64,000 nt of DNA from Myxococcus qinghaiensis (lineage in GTDB: Bacteria > Myxococcota > Myxococcia > Myxococcales > Myxococcaceae), in assembly GCF_024198215.1 (NCBI RefSeq), contig NZ_JAKCFA010000023.1:62001-126000 (forward strand), given 5' to 3'. The translations under genes and the position numbers were made by a program. Positions 57,797 to 64,000 of this stretch are shown piece by piece. Under the pieces are notes generated by a model. The model was not told the origin of the DNA. It ran no database searches and saw only the letters and a program-made list of their open reading frames with translations. The stretch's first letter is position 1. Every line of letters starts with the position of its first letter.

Positions 57797-59893
57797 GTGA
57801 GAGACCTGGACATCACGGAGGTGGCGCGGCGGTCCGGCGTTCCCGCCTCGACACTCCGGTTCTACGAGGCCAAGGGCCTGCTGTCCTCCACTGGCAGGCG
57901 CGGCCTGCGCCGACTGTTCGCTCCCGACGTCCTGGAGCGACTGGCGCTCATCGCCCTGGGGCGCGCCGCCGGCTTCTCACTGGAGGACATCGCGCGCATG
58001 TTCGCGCCGGACGGACGCCTGCGCCTGGACCGGAAGCTGCTCTCGGCCAGGGCGGACGAACTGGACAGGACGATTCGCGAGCTCGGCGGCATGATTCGCA
58101 CGCCCACGCTGATGAAGCTGGCCCAGCAGGGCCTGCGCTACACGCACTTCACCACCACGGCGCTGTGCTCACCCACGCGCTCCTGTCTCGTCACGGGCCG
58201 CAACCACCACTCCGTGGGCATGGCCAACATCACCGAGCTGGCCACGGGCTTCCCTGGCTACAACGGCCGTCAGCCGCAGGACAAGGCGGGCATCCCCGCC
58301 ATGCTCCATCAACACGGCTACACCAGCTACTGCATCGGCAAGTGGCACAACACGCCGTCCGAAGAGACGACCATCGCGGGGCCCTATGACCGCTGGCCCA
58401 CGGGCTCCGTCTTCGGCTTCGACCGCTTCTATGGCTTCCTCGGCGGTGACTGCGACCAGTGGGAGCCGAAGCTCTTCCTGGACCGCGAGGCCGTCGACGC
58501 GCCCGCCACGCCCGAGGAGGGCTACCACCTGTCCGCGGACCTGGTGGACCGGGCCATGAGCTGGATTTCGCAGCACCACTCCGCGGACCCGGAGAAGCCG
58601 TGGCTGACGTGGCTCGCACTGGGGTGCGCGCACGCGCCCCACCACGTCGCGCCCGAGTGGGCGGACAAGTACAAGGGCCAGTTCGACCTGGGCTGGGACG
58701 CCTACCGCGAGAAGGTGCTGGCCCAACAGAAGAAGCTGGGCATCATCCCCGAGCACGCGAAGCTCGCGCCCATGCTGGAGGGCGTGCAGAAGTGGGACTC
58801 GCTCTCCGCCGACGAGAAGCGCCTCTTCGCGCGCATGGCGGAATTGTACGCGGGCTTCATCGAGCACGCCGACGCGCAGCTCGGCCGGCTGATGGAGTTC
58901 CTGGAGCGCACGGGGCAGCTCGACAACACCCTGGTGTTCGTCTTCATCGGGGACAACGGCTCCTCTGGCGAGGGCACCCTGACGGGCCTGTTCAACGAGC
59001 AGTCCATCGCGAACAGCGTCCAGGAGACGGTGGCTCGGAACGTGGCGCGCATCGACCAGTTCGGCCAGCCCGGCTCGTACAACCACTACCCGGTGGGCTG
59101 GGCCATGGCGGGCAACACGCCGTTCCAGCTCTGCAAGCAGTACACGCACTTCGGCGGCGTGCGAAACCCGCTCATCGTCCACTGGCCTCGCGGCATCGAG
59201 GCAAAGGGCGAGCTGCGCACGCAGTACCACCACTGCATCGATATCGTCCCGACGATTCTGGAGGCGATTGGCGTGGAGGCACCGCGCTTTATCAACTCGG
59301 TGCAGCAGGCCTCCGTCGAGGGCTTCCCGATGAACTACTCGTTCAACGATGCGACGGCGCCGACCAACCACGTCACCCAGTACTTCGAGATGCTCGGCAA
59401 CCGGGGCCTGTACCACGACGGCTGGAAGGTCGTGACGTACCACGGGCGCAAGCCGTGGGAGAACAAGGCGCGGTGGAGCTTCGACGAGGACCACTGGGAA
59501 CTCTACAACGTCGTCGACGACCCCACCGAGTCCAATGACCTGATGAAGGGCAGGGACCGCGCCAACCTCAGCGACCCGATGGTGAAGAAGCTCATCGAGC
59601 TGGTGGGCCTGTGGTGGGCGGAGGCGGGGCGCTACCAGGTGCTGCCGCTGGATGACCGCTTCCAGATGCGCGCGCTGGGCCGCGCGGGGCTCTACGCGGA
59701 GCGCGAGCGCATGACGTATTACGAGGGCGCCGTGCGCATCCAGGAGTTCGCCGGACCGGACACCAAGAACCGCTCCTGGGAGATGACGGCGAAGGTGGAG
59801 GTGCCCGCGGGTGACGCGAACGGCCCCGTCGTCGCGCTCGGTGGGAGCTCCGCGGGCTTCACGCTGTATCTCAACGAGATGCTGCGGCAGTAG
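57797..59893 (+). CDS. Chimeric MerR-type regulator fused to an N-truncated sulfatase
   Basis: 698 residues from GTG 57797. Residues 1-96 are a MerR-family DNA-binding head and coil: ITEVARRSGVPASTLRFYEAKGLLSS, ALGRAAGFSLEDIARMF, ADELDRTIREL. At 97-98 it becomes a sulfatase, GGMIRTPTLMKLAQQGLRYTHF, then CSPTRS with the formylglycine Cys124, GRNHHSVGMANITE, FIGDNGSSGEG and long C-terminal sulfatase sequence. The usual sulfatase N-terminus (VxIxxDDLG metal ligands and the strand before it, about 60 residues) is absent, and so is the effector end of MerR. The join is in frame with no stop. It may be a deletion scar that removed DNA between two genes; activity is doubtful because two metal-binding Asp residues are missing. 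Confidence 0.8.
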   Translation: MRDLDITEVARRSGVPASTLRFYEAKGLLSSTGRRGLRRLFAPDVLERLALIALGRAAGFSLEDIARMFAPDGRLRLDRKLLSARADELDRTIRELGGMIRTPTLMKLAQQGLRYTHFTTTALCSPTRSCLVTGRNHHSVGMANITELATGFPGYNGRQPQDKAGIPAMLHQHGYTSYCIGKWHNTPSEETTIAGPYDRWPTGSVFGFDRFYGFLGGDCDQWEPKLFLDREAVDAPATPEEGYHLSADLVDRAMSWISQHHSADPEKPWLTWLALGCAHAPHHVAPEWADKYKGQFDLGWDAYREKVLAQQKKLGIIPEHAKLAPMLEGVQKWDSLSADEKRLFARMAELYAGFIEHADAQLGRLMEFLERTGQLDNTLVFVFIGDNGSSGEGTLTGLFNEQSIANSVQETVARNVARIDQFGQPGSYNHYPVGWAMAGNTPFQLCKQYTHFGGVRNPLIVHWPRGIEAKGELRTQYHHCIDIVPTILEAIGVEAPRFINSVQQASVEGFPMNYSFNDATAPTNHVTQYFEMLGNRGLYHDGWKVVTYHGRKPWENKARWSFDEDHWELYNVVDDPTESNDLMKGRDRANLSDPMVKKLIELVGLWWAEAGRYQVLPLDDRFQMRALGRAGLYAERERMTYYEGAVRIQEFAGPDTKNRSWEMTAKVEVPAGDANGPVVALGGSSAGFTLYLNEMLRQ

Positions 59894-59945
59894 TGCGCCG
59901 TGAAACGCTCCCGGCCCGTCCGCGCCGGGAGCGTCACGCCCCAAG

Positions 59946-60308
59946 TCACTTCAGGCAGACGGCCTCGACGTTGTTGCCGTCGGGGTCCTTCAGGAACGCG
60001 GCGTAGTACGTGGGGCTGTAGTCGGCGCGCACGCCCGGCTTCCCATTGTCACTGCCGCCGGCCTCCAGTCCGCCGGCGTGGAAGCGGTCCACGGCTGTGT
60101 GCTGCGAGGCGCGGAACGCCAGGTGGCCGCCGGGCCCCGTCGCGCCTTGGGTGGGGTAGAGCCACAGCGCGGGCTCACCCGGAGGGCCGAAGCCCGCGCT
60201 GGAGTCGTCCCGCGAGCACAATCCAAACCCCAGGGGCGCGAGCGCGGCGGTGTAGAAGCGCACGCTGGCGTCCAGGTCCTTCACCTTCAAGCCGATGTGG
60301 TCGAACAC
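59946..60308 (-). CDS. VOC-family (glyoxalase-like) protein
   Basis: 120 residues from GTG 60308, after AGAGG. It starts FDHIGLKVKDLDASVRFYTAAL and ends AAFLKDPDGNNVEAVCLK, the standard pattern of a single-domain VOC protein of the glyoxalase/bleomycin-resistance superfamily. Metal ligands may be His (FDHIG), His (GGHLAF) and Glu (NVEAV). Its function (dioxygenase, glyoxalase, isomerase or resistance) cannot be told. The gene lies 25 bases after the AraC gene on the same strand and is likely regulated with it. Confidence 0.85.
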   Translation of the reverse strand: MFDHIGLKVKDLDASVRFYTAALAPLGFGLCSRDDSSAGFGPPGEPALWLYPTQGATGPGGHLAFRASQHTAVDRFHAGGLEAGGSDNGKPGVRADYSPTYYAAFLKDPDGNNVEAVCLK

Positions 60309-60333
60309 GATGACCTCTGTGTGAGAGAGGCCG

Positions 60334-61182
60334 TCACCGTACGGGGCGGAGCCCGAGTCGCTCTTGGAGGAAATTGCGCTCGCCCCGGGCCGCCTGACGG
60401 AAGCGTCCAGGAGACACGCCCGCGGCGCGGTGGAAGGTGCGCACGAAGTTGGAGAGGTCGCCGAAGCCCACGTCGAAGGCCACGTCGGTGATGGAGCGCG
60501 AGTCATCCGCGAGCAGGCGCGCGGCATGGCGCAGGCGGGAGCGCAGCACGTACTGGTGCGGCGTCACGCCGACGACCTTCGAGAAGAGCCGCAGGAAGTG
60601 GAACGCGCTGAGCCCCGCCTCCCTCGCCGCGCCCTCCAGGTCGATGTCCTCGCCCGAGTGCGCATCCAGCCACAGCGCCGTCTCCACCACGCGCCGCCGG
60701 TCCACGGGCCGCGCCGACGGGGCCTTGTCCTCGCGTCCGGTGATGACCTCGGCGAAGCGGGCCGCGAACACCAGCCCCACCTCGTCCATCCCCAAGTCAC
60801 TCGCGCCCTCGGCGGTGGCCTGGGCCAGCTCCCCGAGCACCATCAGCTCCGGCAGGGGAGGCACCCCGCCGCTCCGCCAGGCACGGGGCGACAGCCCCAT
60901 CGACTCCAGCAGCGCCGGGGCCAGCTTGAAGGACAGGCACTCATCGCCTCGGAGGTGCTCGTGCGAGCACATGTACTCGTCCCCGGGGTGGCCAATCAGC
61001 AGCGAGCCGGCGACCAGCTCGAAGGCCTCGCCGCGCGTGCGGTAGCAGAAGGTGCCCTTGCGCACATAGGCCACGGAGAAGGCGCGGTGCTGCTCGACGA
61101 AGGGCGCGTCCTCGGGGCCGGCGTCGCACCGGAAGTCCAGCACCTGAATCGACTCACGCTCCAGGACTGTCGACACCCGCAT
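60334..61182 (-). CDS. AraC-family transcriptional regulator
   Basis: 282 residues. The N-terminal cupin-type sensor ([36 protein letters not shown]) is followed by two helix-turn-helix units: [39 protein letters not shown] and [34 protein letters not shown]. The gene sits upstream of, and in line with, the VOC gene, so the two may form a regulator-enzyme operon. Start ATG 61182 matches the beginning of the domain. Confidence 0.88.
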   Translation of the reverse strand: MRVSTVLERESIQVLDFRCDAGPEDAPFVEQHRAFSVAYVRKGTFCYRTRGEAFELVAGSLLIGHPGDEYMCSHEHLRGDECLSFKLAPALLESMGLSPRAWRSGGVPPLPELMVLGELAQATAEGASDLGMDEVGLVFAARFAEVITGREDKAPSARPVDRRRVVETALWLDAHSGEDIDLEGAAREAGLSAFHFLRLFSKVVGVTPHQYVLRSRLRHAARLLADDSRSITDVAFDVGFGDLSNFVRTFHRAAGVSPGRFRQAARGERNFLQERLGLRPVR

Positions 61183-61239
61183 CGTCCGCCCAAGCTAATG
61201 GCGGGGCCATACCCGGGCAACGGAAAGCCAAGGCCGGAG

Positions 61240-62721
61240 CTACTCGTCCTCCTGCTGGCCGAAGAGTAGCCGCAGCAGGGACAGGTCCTCGGTATGGCTG
61301 ATGACATACACGTGGTCCCCCTGCTGGAACACGGTGTCGCCCTTGGGGGCGACGAGCTCCTGGCCCCGCACCAGGAGCATCGCGGAGGAGCCCGGGGGAA
61401 AGGGCAGGTCCGCCAGCCGCTCGCCAGCCACGGCGGACGCCTTGTCGATGTAGAACGAGCTGACCTCGCCCTTGAGGAGCTGGGTGGAGGCGATTTCGAG
61501 CACGGCCTGGGGCGGCTCGGGCACGTTGGCGGCCAGGCCCAGCTTGCGCGTCACCCACGGCACCGTGGCGCCGGGCACCAGCCCGTTCACCACGACGATG
61601 AAGAACACGATGTTGAAGATGTCTCGCGAGCCCGGCGTGCCGGACAACACCGGGAAGGTGGCCAGGATGATGGGCACCGCGCCGCGCAGCCCCACCCAGC
61701 CCGTGTAGACGATTTCGCCCACCGGAAACCGGAAGGGCAGCAGGCACAGCAGCACCGCCAGCGGCCGCGCCAGGAAGGCCAGGATGAGGCCCAGGCCCAG
61801 GCCCACCCATGCCACCTCCACCAGGTTGCGCGGATACACCAGCAACCCCAGCACCAGGAACATCAGCACCTGGGACAGCCACGCCAGCGCGTCGTGCACG
61901 CGCAACAGGCCCGTGCGATAGCGGATGGTCTCGTTGCCCAGGGCGATGCCGACGATGTACACGGCCAGGAAGCCGCTGCCATTCAGGAGCGTGGGCAGGC
62001 CGAAGGCCAGGAGCGCCAGCGCCAGCGTCATCACCGGGTACAGCCCCGCCACGCGCAGCCGCAGCCGCTTGAGGAGCAGCCGCGCCCCCCAGCCCATGGC
62101 CAGTCCCAGGCCGGCCCCCACCACCATCTGCACCAACGCCTCCCACGCCAGCTCCCACCCCGGCGGCTTCCCGCTCGCCAGGGTGTGCGTCAGCCCGGTG
62201 GTGAGGATGACGGCCATGGGGTCGTTGAGCCCCGACTCCAGCTCCAGCGTGGTGCCCACCCGCCGCTTCAGGTGCAGCCCGCTGCCGCGCAGCACGGAGA
62301 AGACGGCCGCCGCGTCCGTGGAGGAGACGATGGCGCCCAGAAGCAGCGCCTGTGTCCACCCGAAGCCGAAGAAGTAGTGCGCCGCCGCGCCCATCAGCGC
62401 GGCCGTGGCCACCACGCCCACCGTGGCCAGCGCCGCCGCCGGGCGCAGCGCGGAGTGGATGGCCGCCAGCGGCGTGTTGAGGCCGCCGTCGAAGAGGATG
62501 AGGACCAGCGCCACCGTGCCCAGCCGGAAGGCGAAGCCGTAGTTGTCGAAGTCGATGCCACCGGGCCCGTCCGAGCCCGCCGCCATGCCCACGCCCAGGA
62601 ACAGCAGCGCCACGGGAATGCCGAAGCGGCCGGAGGCGCGACTGAACAGCACGCTGAGCGCGAGCAGGGCGCCGCAGACAGCGAGCAGGAAGGCGGTGGG
62701 GAGCGGCTCCGTGGTGACCAT
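61240..62721 (-). CDS. CPA1-family Na+ or K+/H+ antiporter (NhaP2/CvrA type)
   Basis: 493 residues from ATG 62721. Twelve or so membrane helices include FGIPVALLFLGVGMAAGSDGPGG, LGTVALVLILFDGGLNTPL, LLLGAIVSSTDAAAVFSVLR (the ion-site motif) and LESGLNDPMAVIL. The C-terminal domain (EVSSFYIDKASAVAGERLADLPFPPGSSAMLLVRGQELVAPKGDTVFQQGDHVYV) is a TrkA-C domain, as in NhaP2. It is a second proton antiporter in this window, of a family different from the one at 47924. The stop is 57 bases from the AraC start. Confidence 0.9.
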   Translation of the reverse strand: MVTTEPLPTAFLLAVCGALLALSVLFSRASGRFGIPVALLFLGVGMAAGSDGPGGIDFDNYGFAFRLGTVALVLILFDGGLNTPLAAIHSALRPAAALATVGVVATAALMGAAAHYFFGFGWTQALLLGAIVSSTDAAAVFSVLRGSGLHLKRRVGTTLELESGLNDPMAVILTTGLTHTLASGKPPGWELAWEALVQMVVGAGLGLAMGWGARLLLKRLRLRVAGLYPVMTLALALLAFGLPTLLNGSGFLAVYIVGIALGNETIRYRTGLLRVHDALAWLSQVLMFLVLGLLVYPRNLVEVAWVGLGLGLILAFLARPLAVLLCLLPFRFPVGEIVYTGWVGLRGAVPIILATFPVLSGTPGSRDIFNIVFFIVVVNGLVPGATVPWVTRKLGLAANVPEPPQAVLEIASTQLLKGEVSSFYIDKASAVAGERLADLPFPPGSSAMLLVRGQELVAPKGDTVFQQGDHVYVISHTEDLSLLRLLFGQQEDE

Positions 62722-62755
62722 GTCCGGGGAGGACTCTACCTGTCCCCGGAGAAAC

Positions 62756-63994
62756 TCAGGCGTCCACGCGCGACGACGTGCGGGTGGAGTGGGTGGCGGA
62801 GGACAGGGGCAGCGTGAAGGAGAAGGTGCTTCCCTTGCCCGGCGTGCTCCGGGCCTGGATGCTGCCGCCGTGGGCCTCGACGAGCCCCTTGGCGATGGCG
62901 AGCCCCAGGCCCGTGCCCCGGCTGGCCGCGTCGCGCGCCTGCCAGTACCGGTCGAAGATGTGCGGCAGCGCCTCCGCGTCGATGCCGGCGCCCGTGTCCT
63001 TCACGTGGAAGCACACCTCGCCGTTGCGCACGGCCGCCCCCACGTCCAAATCTCCTCCCGCCGGCGTGAACTTCACCGCGTTGCCCAGGAGGTTGCCCAT
63101 CACCTGCAGCACGCGCGTCCGGTCGCACCGCGTGCGCACATCCTCGGGCGGGGGCTGGGGGTGCAGGTGCAGCCCCTTGGCCTCGGCCAGGGGACGGATG
63201 GACTCCATCGCCTCCGCGACGAGCCCCGCCACCGAGTGCTCGCCCAGCTCCAGCGGCAGCCCGCCCGCCTCCAGCCGGCCCCAGTCCAGCAGGTCGGAGA
63301 TGAGGCGCGACATGCGGTCCGTCGCGTCCTGGATGCGCGTGGCCTGCTTCGTGACGATTTCCCCCCCCGGCCGCGCGCCCGGACCGCGCAGCAGCAGCGC
63401 CGCGCCCAGCTGCACCACGCCCAGCGGGTTCTTCAAGTCGTGCGAGACGACGGCCAGCAGGTCCTCGCGCGCCCGCGCGGCCCGGCGCGACTCGCCCACC
63501 AGCCGCGCGTTGTCGATGGCCAGGCTGGCGCGCAGGCACAGGTCCTCCGCCAGCGCCAGGTCATCCGGCCCATACCGCCGCCCGGAGCCCGACGACACGA
63601 ACGTCACGGCGCCCAGCGTGTTCCCGCGCGCTCGCAGCGGGATGATCATGTACGAGCGCGCCTGGAGCGCGCGCAGCAGGGTGGGGTGCGCGGGCTCCGC
63701 CGCCGCCGCGCGCAACAGCGAGTCCGTCACCGCGGGCACCAGCTCCGACTCCCCGGTGCGCAGCACGCGCAACAGGCCCACCGGCGCGTCGTCGCGCTTC
63801 TCGATGCGCTGGGGCAGCGCGCTCGCGCGCTCCTGCTGCGTCGGGTCCAGGCACGCCACCGCCACGCGGGACACGAAGGGGCCCTGCTCCAGCGCGTCCA
63901 CCAGACACCAGTCCGCCAGGTCTGGCACCGCCAGGTGCGCCAGCAGCGTGTACATGCCGTGCGGGTCGGGCGGGTGGGTGAACAGCGTCGTCAT
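62756..63994 (-). CDS. GAF-domain sensor histidine kinase, possibly 5'-partial
   Basis: 412 residues from ATG 63994, but the frame stays open to the window edge at 64000 and the start of the protein (VPDLADWCLVDALEQGPFV) looks like the inside of a longer GAF or PAS-GAF region, so the true start may lie outside. GAF: residues 25-165 (ADWCLVDAL, SYMIIPLRARGNTLGAVTFVSS, LAEDLCLRASLAIDNARL). Kinase: AVVSHDLKNPLGVVQ (His), NLLGNAVKFTPAGG, DTGAGI and GTGLGLAIAKGLVEAHGG. It is soluble. Stop is 34 bases from the antiporter start, so both may share one transcript. Confidence 0.8.
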   Translation of the reverse strand: MTTLFTHPPDPHGMYTLLAHLAVPDLADWCLVDALEQGPFVSRVAVACLDPTQQERASALPQRIEKRDDAPVGLLRVLRTGESELVPAVTDSLLRAAAAEPAHPTLLRALQARSYMIIPLRARGNTLGAVTFVSSGSGRRYGPDDLALAEDLCLRASLAIDNARLVGESRRAARAREDLLAVVSHDLKNPLGVVQLGAALLLRGPGARPGGEIVTKQATRIQDATDRMSRLISDLLDWGRLEAGGLPLELGEHSVAGLVAEAMESIRPLAEAKGLHLHPQPPPEDVRTRCDRTRVLQVMGNLLGNAVKFTPAGGDLDVGAAVRNGEVCFHVKDTGAGIDAEALPHIFDRYWQARDAASRGTGLGLAIAKGLVEAHGGSIQARSTPGKGSTFSFTLPLSSATHSTRTSSRVDA

Positions 63995-64000
63995 CGCCTG

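Noticed and set aside
1-64000. tRNA, rRNA, CRISPR array, insertion sequence or phage
   Set aside because: I looked for cloverleaf-like stretches, regular spaced repeats, transposase motifs and integrase or capsid genes, and saw none. A tRNA search program would be needed to exclude a single tRNA.

Overview
The window looks like a chromosomal segment of a predatory myxobacterium of the Myxococcaceae (Myxococcus, Corallococcus, Pyxidicoccus or Archangium type). The evidence is a very high G+C content with G/C-ending codons, many lipoproteins with Asp/Gly/Pro-rich linkers, a MYXO-CTERM-like sorting tail, a chemosensory operon with the gene content I recall for the Myxococcus xanthus che7 cluster, many histidine kinases and receivers, and a type VI secretion accessory island containing an Imm11-type (MXAN_0049 domain) protein. 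I saw no rRNA, tRNA, CRISPR array, insertion sequence or replication origin. All assignments come from reading motifs by eye, without database searches.

Layout. 1-519: 5' part of a lipoprotein glycoside hydrolase, cut by the window edge. 529-8747 (minus): a seven-gene, mostly stop/start-overlapping envelope operon: PSD/PSCyt-type protein, DUF1552 Tat protein, YceI, outer-membrane barrel with a CxxCH, CxxCH protein with a MYXO-CTERM tail, Tos1-like lipoprotein, outer-membrane protein. 9001-13617 (plus): ECF sigma factor, FecR-TPR protein, envelope protein and di-haem oxidoreductase. 13618-15310: a start-less reading frame, a DapB-like reductase and a frameshifted small gene. 15319-18826 (minus): RegB/RegA redox two-component system with two envelope proteins. 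19023-26507: DoxX, metallophosphoesterase, kinase, lipoproteins, receiver and a trypsin-like protease. 26657-33049: Fur-family regulator, hybrid kinase, a second di-haem oxidoreductase and an RCC1-repeat lipoprotein.

33458-44202 (plus) is a complete chemosensory operon: CheY, CheA, CheW, a soluble receptor, a HEAT-repeat protein, CheR, CheB and a membrane fatty acid desaturase. A receiver-like PilZ protein, a receiver, a PAS kinase and a KefB/C-type antiporter follow.

49907-56686 is a small lipoprotein followed by a type VI secretion accessory/effector island: DUF4150 (PAAR-like), DUF2169, HEAT protein, DUF6484, a ketosynthase-fold protein without its nucleophile, an Imm11-type immunity protein and an AHH nuclease. 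56846-59893 holds a methyltransferase whose promoter looks MerR-controlled, facing a chimeric gene in which a MerR N-terminus is fused in frame to a sulfatase that lacks its N-terminus. 59946-63994 holds a VOC protein with an AraC regulator, a CPA1 antiporter and a GAF histidine kinase at the window edge.

The most unusual items are the MerR-sulfatase chimera, the effector island with its degenerate ketosynthase, the envelope haem/Tos1-like operon with a one-base frame slip that joins two genes, and the chemosensory system that carries its own desaturase.
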